Source: Streptomyces tauricus (GTDB lineage Bacteria; Actinomycetota; Actinomycetes; Streptomycetales; Streptomycetaceae). Taken from it: 64,000 nucleotides of DNA. Below the pieces are notes generated by a model. The model worked only from the letters and a program-made list of their open reading frames with translations. It searched no databases and was not told the origin of the DNA. Shown here piece by piece: positions 34,139 to 43,479 of the stretch. Every line of letters begins with the position of its first letter. Positions within the stretch are counted from its first letter, which is position 1. The stretch is taken from contig NZ_BMVY01000018.1 in assembly GCF_014650955.1 (NCBI RefSeq), positions 1 to 64,000 on the forward strand, given 5' to 3'. The translations under genes and the position numbers were made by a program.

Positions 34139-34170
34139 GGGGCCCTGGTGCCGTACGGCACCAGGGCCCC
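34139..34170 (+). promoter_or_regulatory. Perfect 32-bp palindrome before the MerR gene
   Basis: Arms of 16 bases (left arm GGGGCCCTGGTGCCGT) pair perfectly with no loop. As RNA it would form a very stable hairpin about 45 bases before the likely MerR start. It could terminate a transcript from the gene-free region, act as an attenuator, or be a protein-binding site. Confidence 0.8.
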
Positions 34171-34215
34171 TCCACGCGTTCCGCAGCTTCCATGACTTTC
34201 GCAGATGAGGTGCAT

Positions 34216-34554
34216 GTGACAGCAGATGAGTCCTTCGGCCGTCTCGATGACGACGACTACCCCGCCTACACCATGGGCCGGGCGGCCGACATACTCGGCA
34301 CCACCCCCGGCTTCCTGCGCGCCCTCGGTGACGCCCGACTGATCACCCCGCTGCGCTCCGAGGGCGGCCACCGCCGCTACTCCCGCTACCAGTTGCGCAT
34401 CGCCGCCCGCGCCCGGAAGCTCGTCGACCAGGGCACCCCCGTCGAAGCCGCCTGCCGCATCGTCATCCTTGAGGACCAGCTCGAAGAAGCCCGCCGTATC
34501 AACGCCGAACATCACCGTGCGGCACGCGAACCGCACACGGGGAAAGCGGCCTGA
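34216..34554 (+). CDS. MerR family regulator, Streptomyces small type
   Basis: About 112 residues from the GTG at 34216, which has GAGG five bases upstream and yields MTADESFGRLDDDDYPAYTM, the opening I associate with homologues. The MerR helix-turn-helix is MGRAADILGTTPGFLRAL and the wing RSEGGHRRYSRYQL. A C-terminal coiled helix (EDQLEEARRINAEHH) would mediate dimerisation. There is no effector domain, so it is a BldC-like small member rather than a metal or drug sensor. An in-frame ATG at 34192 adds eight residues. The structured leader upstream suggests control at the RNA level. Confidence 0.85.
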   Translation: MTADESFGRLDDDDYPAYTMGRAADILGTTPGFLRALGDARLITPLRSEGGHRRYSRYQLRIAARARKLVDQGTPVEAACRIVILEDQLEEARRINAEHHRAAREPHTGKAA

Positions 34555-34761
34555 GCTCTCAAGCCGGCGCCTGTTCCTTCTAGAGCGGCTGCGGGCGCCA
34601 GGACGGCCTTGCGGGCTTTGGCTTGGTGCCGGGCTGTGAGCAGTGCGTCCTTTCGCCCTCGCCCGGCACCGTGGCTGTTGCAGCTGGCCGGACCGGTACC
34701 CTTCCCTCTTCCGCACCGTGTCCCTGCCGGAAGCTGTTCACCGTCATGCGGGACCTGCCGG

Positions 34762-35310
34762 TCAGCTCCACCAGCCCAGCACGAGCCGCGGAGCGCGGCG
34801 TACCAGCATGGCGACGGCCAGACCGATGGCGGCGCCGGCGGCGACGTCGCTGGGATAGTGCGCGCCGGACTGCACCCGCTCCACGGCCACCAGAGCGGTA
34901 GGCACCGCACACACCGCCCCGGCAGCAGGCCAGACAGCTGCGGTGGCCGCGGTGAACGCGACGGCGGCCGCGGTGTGCCCGGAAGGAAACGACGACGACT
35001 CGGGCCGGTCCTTGGCCTCGTCGTGCGGGAACCACTGCTCGGGGGGCCGTTCCCGGTCGACGAGTTGTTTGCACAGCCCATTGGAAACCAGCTGCGCCAG
35101 CACCATGGCCGACACTCCTGCTGTCGCCGCCGTCCGGCCGCGCCACCCACCGGCCGCCGCCATCACCGCCGCTGCACCGCACCACAGTTTCGTGCTCTCC
35201 GCAGCCTCTTCCACCGCTGACAGTGTCCGGTGCAGGAGGGGCGGGGTGCCGGCGGCGAGCCCTTTGGCCAGCTGCCGGTCTGTACTGCGGATTGCTGCCA
35301 GCATGCTCAT
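34762..35310 (-). CDS. PAP2 superfamily phosphatase
   Basis: 182-residue membrane phosphatase. The three catalytic motifs are visible: KQLVDRERP (about 80-88), PSGHTAA (about 108) and SGAHYPSDVAAG (about 148-159) with the nucleophilic His region. Several hydrophobic helices surround them. The family dephosphorylates lipid phosphates such as undecaprenyl or phosphatidic acid derivatives at the membrane. Single gene, no operon partner. Confidence 0.9.
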   Translation of the reverse strand: MSMLAAIRSTDRQLAKGLAAGTPPLLHRTLSAVEEAAESTKLWCGAAAVMAAAGGWRGRTAATAGVSAMVLAQLVSNGLCKQLVDRERPPEQWFPHDEAKDRPESSSFPSGHTAAAVAFTAATAAVWPAAGAVCAVPTALVAVERVQSGAHYPSDVAAGAAIGLAVAMLVRRAPRLVLGWWS

Positions 35311-35529
35311 AGCCTGCGAGTATCCCGAAGATCACCGCTCATGCCTGCCGGCCGACGGGCCAGATCCCGTACAGGCGGCGCACGTCCTTCGGGCGTCGTC
35401 ACCGACGTCGGCACCACGTCTCACTGCGGCGATGGACGGCGACGTGCGAGATCGGTCGGGTGCGCCGCCGTTCGATCAGGCGCCGGCGGCCTTCTATGGA
35501 CAGTGGCGCGTTGTGGTGAACCATCGGTG

Positions 35530-36345
35530 TCAGCGGGCGTCGGGGCGCAGCGCGGCCGCCGTGTCGGTGATGACAGTGAGTGGGTCGGCGAGCGGTCGGC
35601 CGAGCAGTTGGACGAGGTCGGGGGTGGTGTTGCCGAGGAATCCGTGGCGGACACCGGAGGCGATCGAGGCGAGCATGGGCGGTTGGAACGGCAGCAGGGT
35701 GTCATCGGCGAGGAGCCGGCCCCGGTACTCGCTGAGCCCGATCGAACGGTGAGTGACTCCGAGGCTTTCGGCGATGTCGGGCGCGGTGATCGGTTCGCCG
35801 ACCAGGTCGTAGATCCTGCCTGCGTGCGCGGTCGGATCGCCGGCCACGACGGCTGCGGCTGCGGCCAGGTCTGCCCGCGCGACCGCGGAGAGCGCGCCGT
35901 CGCCGAACGCTGATTCCAGGCCGTCGGGGGTCCAGGTCAGCAGTGCGGCGAAGAGTTCGGCGTAGAGCCCGTTGCGCAGGATCGTCCAGTTGAGCCCGCT
36001 GGCCTTGATCAGGTGCTCGGTGGCCCGGTGGGCGAGCGCGAAGCCGAGGTGGTCACCGTCGCCGGTGAGGCTCGTGTAGACCACGTGGGTCACGCCGTCG
36101 CGCACCGCGGCGTCAAGCACTCGCTGGTGACGAGCGATGACCTGGTCGTCCTCGGCATACCCCGCCGAGACGAGGACCAGCGTCGAAACGCTCGTGAGGT
36201 CGTGAGTTGCAGGGTCGTCGAAGTCGAGGCGCCGTTGACCTTCGGCGGGTGATCGACTGGCGCCCAAGGCGGGCACGTTGTGCTCGGCCAGCTCCTGGAG
36301 GGTGAGGGAGGCGAGCTGTCCGTTCGCACCGGTAACCATGATCAT
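35530..36345 (-). CDS. QorB/NmrA-like NAD(P)H quinone oxidoreductase
   Basis: 271-residue atypical SDR. The nucleotide-binding motif is MIMVTGANGQLASLTLQEL at the N-terminus; HVVYTSLTG and WTILRNGLYAEL follow as in QorB-type proteins, which reduce quinones or sense redox state. It is divergent from an HxlR regulator with an 88-base spacer, the standard arrangement of the ytfG/ytfH (qorB/qorR) pair. Confidence 0.88.
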   Translation of the reverse strand: MIMVTGANGQLASLTLQELAEHNVPALGASRSPAEGQRRLDFDDPATHDLTSVSTLVLVSAGYAEDDQVIARHQRVLDAAVRDGVTHVVYTSLTGDGDHLGFALAHRATEHLIKASGLNWTILRNGLYAELFAALLTWTPDGLESAFGDGALSAVARADLAAAAAVVAGDPTAHAGRIYDLVGEPITAPDIAESLGVTHRSIGLSEYRGRLLADDTLLPFQPPMLASIASGVRHGFLGNTTPDLVQLLGRPLADPLTVITDTAAALRPDAR

Positions 36346-36433
36346 TGTGGTTCTGTCTCCTACCGTGGTTCTCTTCAGTAACTACGGTGAGGATCCTCAA
36401 CCGACTGCGGTCGGCTCACAAGGAGGCAGTTTC

Positions 36434-36856
36434 GTGTCACTGACGCACACCGAGGTAACCACTGGAGCCGCCGAGCTTGAGCCGTGCGGACAGCCGGACC
36501 ACCCCGACTGCGGGATCAGAGACGTCCTCGACCGGGTCGGTGACAAGTGGTCGGTCCTGGTCATCGTGGAACTCGCCGGCGGCCCGCGACGCTTTCGGCA
36601 GCTCCAGCGCGCCATCGATGGAATCTCCCAGCGAATGCTGACCCTGACGGTGCGCAGGCTGGAGCGGGACGGACTGGTCCTTCGGACCGTCTATCCGACC
36701 GTGCCGGCCCAGGTCGACTACCGACTCACGGAGACCGGCGAGAGCCTCACCCACCTCGTCAAGGCGCTTGCCGACTGGTCGCTCGAACACCGGGCGGGCA
36801 TCGCACGGGCACGCGAGTCCTACGACAGTGACCACCCTGAGAACGAGATCCGATGA
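36434..36856 (+). CDS. HxlR family transcriptional regulator
   Basis: 140 residues with the HxlR winged helix: CGIRDVLDRVGDKWSVLVI, then GPRRFRQLQRAIDGISQRML and the wing RTVYPTVPAQVDYRLTETG. The conserved N-terminal cysteine near the start of the domain (DCGI) is a candidate redox or electrophile sensor, as in the QorR/HypR groups. The GTG at 36434 has AAGGAGG nine bases upstream. Divergent from and probably controlling the QorB-like gene. Confidence 0.92.
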   Translation: MSLTHTEVTTGAAELEPCGQPDHPDCGIRDVLDRVGDKWSVLVIVELAGGPRRFRQLQRAIDGISQRMLTLTVRRLERDGLVLRTVYPTVPAQVDYRLTETGESLTHLVKALADWSLEHRAGIARARESYDSDHPENEIR

Positions 36857-36969
36857 CCAGCGAAACGTCGTCAACCTCCTGACCCGCGACAGCTGGCGTT
36901 CTCCGCCCTTGTGTGGGGGTTTGCTGGTTGCGGGTGAGCGTTGCCGTGCGGCGCGGGCGAGGGCGAGGG

Positions 36970-37350
36970 TCAGAACATGGTGTTGTCGTTCTTGGAGGTG
37001 GGTGGGATCACCTGGAGGACGTCCCAGTGTTCGACGATCTTGCCGTTTGCGTCGAAGCGGAAGATGTCGATGCCGGCGTACTCCTCGTCGGGCCAGGTCT
37101 GGTGGCAGTGCAGGATCACGTGGTCGCCTTCGGCGAAGGCGCGCTTGACCTCCACCCGCTTGCCGGGGTACTCGGCGGCCATGCGCTCGAAGTAGTCGAT
37201 GAACGCCTGCTTGCCGTCGCCGACGTGGGGGTTGTGCTGGATGTAGGTGTCGCCCGCGTACTGGTCGATGGCCTCGGCGGGTCGGCACTGGTTGAACATC
37301 AGGTCGTAGAAGGCCTGAGCCGTGGTCTTGTTCTTCGCCAGGTCGCTCAT
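36970..37350 (-). CDS. SnoaL-like (NTF2 fold) protein
   Basis: 126 residues of the SnoaL/NTF2-like fold: TTAQAFYDLMFNQCRP, YIQHNPHVGDG, a central HVILHCHQTWP and the closing FDANGKIVEHWDVLQ. Members include polyketide cyclases and many small enzymes of unknown substrate. Its ATG overlaps the stop of the SirTM gene (ATGA), so it is the last gene of that operon. This is unusual, because the SirTM operons I know of carry a GcvH-like carrier and a lipoate ligase instead. Confidence 0.85.
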   Translation of the reverse strand: MSDLAKNKTTAQAFYDLMFNQCRPAEAIDQYAGDTYIQHNPHVGDGKQAFIDYFERMAAEYPGKRVEVKRAFAEGDHVILHCHQTWPDEEYAGIDIFRFDANGKIVEHWDVLQVIPPTSKNDNTMF

Positions 37351-38236
37351 GATGCCGCCGTAGGGTCGGGTGCCGGGTGCGGCACGGTGAGTCGGTCGAT
37401 GAGTCGGTCGAGCAGCCGGTCGGCCTCGGCCGGGACGGACAGGGTCCGGCCGGTGAGGTCGGCGGGGGTCTCGGGGTGGGTGGGGTTGACGCGTATGAGG
37501 CGTGCGCGGGGGAGCTGGCGGGTGAGGTTCTCGCCCGGCCATCGGATGACGCCAGGGGTGTTGAATCCGGCGCCGAACTCAAGGATGAGCAGACGGGTGT
37601 CCGCCGCGGTCACCAGCCAGTCCTGGAGGCGGCGGCCCGACGGGAGATAGGGGTCGTCGACGAACTCGGGGCCGATACGGACGTTGATCTCGACCTCGCC
37701 GCCGCAGTTCGGGCAGCTGGGCAGGGGACCGGTGACGGCGCCGGTGGCAGGGTCGTACGCGGCGAGGAGCTGTGCGACGAGGGGGCGGCTGTCGAAGGTG
37801 GTCGGGGTGCAGGGGGTCGTGCACTGGTAGCGGCCGTAGTCGCCCTGCGGGGTGAAGATCCGGTCGGGGTCGAAGCCGCCCCGGGTGAAGAGGGCGTCCA
37901 CGTTGGACGTCATCACCCAGTGGTCCTTGTCGCCGACCAGGGACCACAGCTGCTGGTAGAGGGGGTTGGGTTCCGGGGAGAAGCGGATGTCGTCTATGTG
38001 GACGGCCCAGTAGCCCCACCACAGCTCGGGCGGCAGGGGGACGCCGACGAGGTAGCGGGAGCGCAGGCCGAGGCGGTGCAGGGCGGGGAAGAGTTCCCGG
38101 AAGCGGTCTTCGTCGCCGTAGTCGTACCCGGCGGCGGCGCTGAGTCCGGCGCCGGCGGTGATCAGGACGCGGTCGGCCTCGCCGAGCCAGGTGCGTACCG
38201 TTTCGGCGGCGGCTTCCAGGTCGAACGCGGGCTGGG

Positions 38237-38240
<4 letters not shown>
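37347..38240 (-). CDS. SirTM-type sirtuin, protein ADP-ribosyltransferase
   Basis: 297 residues of the Sir2 fold, macrodomain-linked class (SirTM). The NAD-binding motif is TAGAGLSAAAGYDYG (about 30). The usual QNxDxLH reads TSNVDALF, so the catalytic histidine of deacetylating sirtuins is replaced. The zinc ribbon is seen as CTTPC and CPNCGG. Members of this class ADP-ribosylate a target rather than deacetylate it, often linked to oxidative stress. It overlaps the macrodomain gene before it and the SnoaL gene after it by ATGA, so the three are one translationally coupled operon. Class assignment is strong; target is unknown. Confidence 0.88.
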
Positions 38241-39226
<986 letters not shown>

Positions 39227-39344
39227 GGTGGCCCTCCGGACAGTGGGTACGTGGCGGGTCGAAGCTGAGACGGATCTGCTGAACGGCACGCCGCCGTGCC
39301 CCTCACCCGCAGTCGGCGGGGGCAGGGCGGCAGGTGAGGGCCCC

Positions 39345-39533
39345 TCAGGTGGCTTCGAGGGTTCCGGTGTGCAGTACGGCGACGCGGCCGTCGCCCGTCT
39401 CGTGGGCCCGGAAGGTGTGGACGGTCCGGGCGTTGAGGTTCATGAGGTGGGTGACCGTCATGCCGGAGTTCCCGGCCCGGCCGAGCATGAACGGGCCGGG
39501 GGCCACCTCGGCGGTGTGGAGGGTGACGGTCAC
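39345..39533 (-). CDS. Short MoaF-like protein, possibly truncated
   Basis: 62 residues. GPFMLGRAGNSGMTVTHLMN followed by LNARTVHTFRAH and VLHTGTLEAT resembles the C-terminal half of MoaF-related proteins (a lipocalin-like fold), where VxxVxDLxxGTVHAF is characteristic. The N-terminal half is missing, so the gene may be truncated. It is downstream of the SnoaL gene on the same strand with a 60-base gap. Assignment is from memory of the motif and tentative. Confidence 0.45.
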   Translation of the reverse strand: MTVTLHTAEVAPGPFMLGRAGNSGMTVTHLMNLNARTVHTFRAHETGDGRVAVLHTGTLEAT

Positions 39534-39593
39534 CTCGGCGCCCTTGGCCGGGCTTTCTGGGGTCTCGAGGTTCCTGCTGGCGGTGCGCGACTC

Positions 39594-40355
39594 TCAGAAC
39601 AGGTCGTTGCCGTGGGGCAGCTCGGCCGGGATGGGGGAGATGACGTCCCAGTGCTCGACGATCTTGCCGCCGTGGACGCGGAAGAGGTCGTAGTACGCGA
39701 CGGGGACGCCGAACTCGCCCTCGGACTGGAGCAGAACGAACTCGCCCTCGGCGATGACCTTGTGGACGGTCTTGTAGACGAGGTTCTTACCCTGCTCGGC
39801 CCACTTCGCGGCAGCGGCGCCGAAGCCGTCGAGGCCGTCGGCGGCCTCCGGGTTGTGCTGGTTGTACGTCTCGGTGGAGATGTACTCGGTGAGCACCGAG
39901 TAGTCGGCGCCGACCAGGACCTTCTGCGCGAACTCGGCGACCAGGGCCCGGTTGGCCTCGGTCTGTTCGGGCGCGGTGACCTCGGCGGGGCCATCGGTCT
40001 GCGAGCGCCCGGAGGCGGTGCCGGTGACCATCGGGGTCAGCGCGTCCCAGTGCTCGGCAAGCTTGCCGTCGGCGTCGACGCGGAAGATGTCGAAGGCGAC
40101 CAGCGGGTCGGGCCCGAAGCCGTGATACGTGCCGTGCAGGGCGACCAGGTCGCCGTCGGCGATCACTCGGGCGCTTTCGTAGCGGAAGCCTTCCGGCAGG
40201 CCCGCGACCAGCCGGCGCAAGGCCTCGGGGCCGTCGGCGGCCAGAGTGCTGTGCTGGGTGTAGCCGGCGGCGACCCAGCGGTCCACCGCGCCCGGGTCCT
40301 TCTGGCCGAACAGTTCGCCGGCCGCGGTCAGGACGGTGTTCTTGGCGTTGCTCAT
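39594..40355 (-). CDS. Double SnoaL-like (NTF2 fold) protein
   Basis: 253 residues made of two SnoaL-like domains in tandem (about 5-115 and 130-250). Each has the closing motif: FDIFRVDADGKLAEHWDALTP in the first and YYDLFRVHGGKIVEHWDVISP in the second. The duplication implies an internal pseudo-dimer, since single-domain members usually dimerise. Its start overlaps the DsbA-like gene's stop by ATGA, so it belongs to a DsbA-like/SnoaL operon. Substrate unknown. Confidence 0.85.
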   Translation of the reverse strand: MSNAKNTVLTAAGELFGQKDPGAVDRWVAAGYTQHSTLAADGPEALRRLVAGLPEGFRYESARVIADGDLVALHGTYHGFGPDPLVAFDIFRVDADGKLAEHWDALTPMVTGTASGRSQTDGPAEVTAPEQTEANRALVAEFAQKVLVGADYSVLTEYISTETYNQHNPEAADGLDGFGAAAAKWAEQGKNLVYKTVHKVIAEGEFVLLQSEGEFGVPVAYYDLFRVHGGKIVEHWDVISPIPAELPHGNDLF

Positions 40356-41044
40356 GACGATTCTCCTCGCAAGGGCATTTCATGGATGGGGACTTGGGGG
40401 ATGGGCGTGGTCAGCCGCTGGTCGAGTGCGGAGGTCAGGGAGGCGGCGGTGGAGGCTGCGCCACCCAGCTGGTCGGCACCGTGCGCGGTGGCCAGCAGCA
40501 GTGTCGGGTAGCAGAGGACGCGCAGGCGGCGCACCGTGCGGAAGTCGGCGCGCGCCTGCGTCCGGCCGGCGGGGGAGGTGTATGCCGCGGTCACCGCGTC
40601 CACGTCCAGGCCGAGCTCGCCGGCTATGCCCCGGTAGACCTCTACGTCGGACAGGCTGCGGCCGTCGACGAACCACGCCCGCTGCAAGGCCTCGGCCGCG
40701 TCCAGTTCGCTGATTCCTGCCTGCTCGCGCAGCGCGGCCAGCCCCGCCGCCGCGTCGGTGGAGTCGAGCACGGTCGTCCCCCGCGACACGGCACGGTCGT
40801 AGCCCGTGCCGAAGGCGACTCCGGTCAGCCGCGTGATGGTGCCGCGTTCGGCCGGCAGGTGCGGATAGGCCGCCACCGGCAGCGCGCGGGCGCCGGTGTA
40901 GAGGCCGGCCGACACGACGCTGAGCCGGATGCGGTGAGCGTTGTCCTCGGCGAAGGCCCGCACAACGGGGCCGAAGCCGTAGCACCAGGCGCAGTACGCG
41001 TCGAAGGCGTACGTCAGGCAGGCCCGCTCCGACGAAAGCATCAC
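40352..41044 (-). CDS. DsbA-family thioredoxin-fold protein
   Basis: 230 residues with the active site CAWCYGFG (CxxC) at about residues 18-25, after a strand, and a cis-Pro region VLCYPTLLLA near 180. A helical insertion lies between, as in DsbA/FrnE-type disulfide oxidoreductases. There is no signal peptide, so it probably acts in the cytoplasm, like FrnE proteins. First gene of the DsbA-SnoaL operon, divergent from an AraC regulator. An alternative start one codon in gives MLSSERA. Confidence 0.85.
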   Translation of the reverse strand: MMLSSERACLTYAFDAYCAWCYGFGPVVRAFAEDNAHRIRLSVVSAGLYTGARALPVAAYPHLPAERGTITRLTGVAFGTGYDRAVSRGTTVLDSTDAAAGLAALREQAGISELDAAEALQRAWFVDGRSLSDVEVYRGIAGELGLDVDAVTAAYTSPAGRTQARADFRTVRRLRVLCYPTLLLATAHGADQLGGAASTAASLTSALDQRLTTPIPQVPIHEMPLRGESS

Positions 41045-41158
41045 ACTCCTCCTCTCCTACCGCTCTCTTACTGCTTTCCGACATCGACCTGTGCCGGATG
41101 AGCTGACAGCTCCACGCTAGAGTCGCTGAACAGGCCGAATCGGATACGCTGGCGACTG

Positions 41159-42061
41159 ATGATGGTCAAAAACCGACATGATGCCGACCGCCGCGGGATC
41201 AAGGAGATCTCCTTCGCGGCGCCCGTCGGCACCCCCGCCGGCGTCGAAGTGCTGCCCCTTGCCGACCTGCGCCACCGCGTATCGGTCGAGCGGCTCATGG
41301 CCCCCCAGCGTCCGGACTTCCACCACCTGATCACCCTCACCGGCGGAACCCTCTGGCACACGGTCGACTTCACCGCTTACGCCCTCGAACCCGGCTCCTG
41401 GCTGTGGGTCCGCCCCGGCCAGGTGCAGCAGTGGGGCGACCTCACCCACGCCGAGGGCACCCTGATCCTGTTCCGCCAGGACTTCCTCGATCCGGCCACC
41501 ACCGCCGGCGCCCACGTGGAGGACCCGCACGCGCCGATCCTGCGCCGACCTCTGCCCGAGGACGCCCGGGCCCTTCGCCTGGCCGCCGACCATCTCGCCG
41601 CCGAGTTCCATGCCCTCGGACGCCTGCCCCTGGAGATCCACACCGCGGCCCTGCGCCACCTGCTGGCCGTCCTGGTCCTGCGCCTGGCCCACCTCACCGC
41701 ACCGGTCGGCAGCCCCGCTCCCGAACCCGACACCATCTACCTGCGCTTCCGTGACGCGGTGGAAAGGGACTTCGCCCGCACCCGTCGGGTCGAGGACTAC
41801 GCCGACGCGCTCGGCTACTCGGCCCGCACCCTCGCGCGCGCCACCCTCGCCTCAGTCGGCCTGGGCGCCAAGGAGTTCATCGACCGCCGCGTCGTCCTCG
41901 AAGCCAAGCGCCTCCTGGCCCACAGCGATCACAGTGCCGCCCGAATCGCCGACCGCCTCGGCTTCTCCAGCGCCACCCACTTCAGCAAGTACTTCCACCA
42001 GCGCACCGGCCAGACCCCGATCACTTTCCGCGAAACGGTCCGCGGGCACACCCCGAGGTGA
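41159..42061 (+). CDS. AraC family transcriptional regulator
   Basis: 300 residues: N-terminal cupin-like effector domain (about 20-150) and C-terminal AraC double helix-turn-helix (about 200-295, with YADALGYSARTLARATLAS and RIADRLGFSSATHFSKYFHQ). Divergent from the DsbA-like/SnoaL operon across 114 bases, so it probably activates that operon. Effector unknown. Confidence 0.92.
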   Translation: MMVKNRHDADRRGIKEISFAAPVGTPAGVEVLPLADLRHRVSVERLMAPQRPDFHHLITLTGGTLWHTVDFTAYALEPGSWLWVRPGQVQQWGDLTHAEGTLILFRQDFLDPATTAGAHVEDPHAPILRRPLPEDARALRLAADHLAAEFHALGRLPLEIHTAALRHLLAVLVLRLAHLTAPVGSPAPEPDTIYLRFRDAVERDFARTRRVEDYADALGYSARTLARATLASVGLGAKEFIDRRVVLEAKRLLAHSDHSAARIADRLGFSSATHFSKYFHQRTGQTPITFRETVRGHTPR

Positions 42062-42149
42062 GGCATCTGTCCGGCCGTGGCACCCCGCACGTTCCCGGCG
42101 AGGTAGACGACGTACAGACAGACCCTCCGGCCCGGCCGCCGTCCACGCC

Positions 42150-42768
42150 AGTCACTGCGCGGCGATGGCCGCGTCGGTGGTCGACGGGCACGGCGTCAGC
42201 GGCGCGGCCAGGCCGCGCTCGACAAAGAGCGCTTCAAGCGCTGTGCGCCGCCGCCGGCAGGCCCAGCCCGTCAGGTCGGTGTCGCCGTGGTGGAGCAGGG
42301 CGGGGGCGATGCAGTGCGCCGGTCACTGGCGCGCTGCCTCGGCCGCACCCTTTCCGCGGCGGGCCTGGCGCTGTTGCGGCCGAGCGAACGCCGGCCGTTC
42401 CGACTCCCGCGGCCATCGTGGACAGTCAGAGTGTGAGGGCCGGCGAACGCGGTGGCCCGCACGGGTACGACGGCGGCAAGAAGGTCAGCGGCATCAAGCG
42501 CCACCTGCTCGTCGATACCCGCTGCACCATCATGGAGGCCTGCGTGAGCCCGGCGGGCGTTGGCGATGATGGCGCGGCAGTGCTGTTCTCCTGGGCTGCC
42601 ACCGGCATCATCGTGCAGGTCGTGCAGGTCGTGCAGGTCGTGCAGCGTCGCGACGGCGGATTCCGCTCGACTTGGACGAAGAGCCGCCTGTACGGCTGGA
42701 CGGTCGAGCACAGCGACCACGTCCTGACGGCGCAGCACGCATACGACACGTGGTCGTCGGGACGGTAA
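42150..42768 (+). pseudogene. IS5-family transposase, decayed
   Basis: The plus strand contains the characteristic first catalytic block AIVDSQSVRAGERGG and, after it, DGGKKVSGIKRHLLVDT, as in IS5/IS427-type transposases. The stretch before is shifted out of frame and the later catalytic residues are not found. A 9-base tandem repeat has expanded inside it. Terminal inverted repeats could not be identified. Confidence 0.75.
42611..42646. repeat. 9-bp tandem repeat, four units
   Basis: TCGTGCAGG is repeated three times followed by TCGTGCAGC, inside the decayed IS5-type transposase. It translates as repeated Val-Val-Gln. Likely replication slippage in sequence no longer under selection. Confidence 0.9.
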
Positions 42769-42866
42769 GCCGTTTCTACCTGCGGTGCCGGTCCGGTAAT
42801 TGGCGTGAGAGGCGAGTGAAGCCCCTGGGATGCCCGACACCGACGACCACCGGGGACACCGATGAA

Positions 42867-43262
42867 TCAACGACGGGGTGTGTGCAGTTTGTCGACGCCG
42901 ATGATCAGAGTGACACGCTGTTGGCTGCTGCCGCCGAACCCCGGATAAGGACGGCCCAGGTACTTGTGGGCCAGCTTGTCGATGTGCTCCCGGGCGCCCT
43001 CCGTGTCAGAGGCCGTGACATGGCCCCGGACCGCCCAGTAGCGGGACGGGGTGGTCGGGTCGGCCACAGCCACGGCGACACGAGGATCACGCTCGACATT
43101 GCGCATCTTCTGATGGGTGCTCACCGTGTTGATGACGATGTTCTCCCCATCCGTGTCCACCCAGGTCTGCGTGATCTGAGGAGAGCCGTCCGGCATGAGG
43201 GTGGTCAGGAAACACAGGGCTGGGGAGCGCAGCACCTCGAGCAGGTCATTCGGCAGAGGCAT
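42867..43262 (-). CDS. PPOX-class F420-dependent oxidoreductase
   Basis: 131-residue split beta-barrel protein of the pyridoxamine-phosphate-oxidase-like group: LCFLTTLMPDGSPQITQTWV, then NTVSTHQKMRNVERDPRVAV and YWAVRGHVTASDTEGAREHI. This short TIGR03618-like form in actinomycetes binds coenzyme F420. Probable reductase of unknown substrate. No operon partner. Codon use is normal. Confidence 0.88.
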   Translation of the reverse strand: MPLPNDLLEVLRSPALCFLTTLMPDGSPQITQTWVDTDGENIVINTVSTHQKMRNVERDPRVAVAVADPTTPSRYWAVRGHVTASDTEGAREHIDKLAHKYLGRPYPGFGGSSQQRVTLIIGVDKLHTPRR

Positions 43263-43479
43263 GATGAAGACGCCGCCTTCTCATTCATGGGTGTGGGTTC
43301 ATGGGTGGGGAATCGCGTGACTGATCAACGGCTCTTGATCTGCCGTTCGGTATGACGTGTGGAAATCCGCGCGGGGCTGTCGGTTGCCGGCTGCGGTTGC
43401 CCGGACGGACCGCGCGGTGGATCGGCCGGGGCGCGGTGGCGCCGCCGCATGCCTCGCGGAGGGCGAGGGCCGGGCTGAT

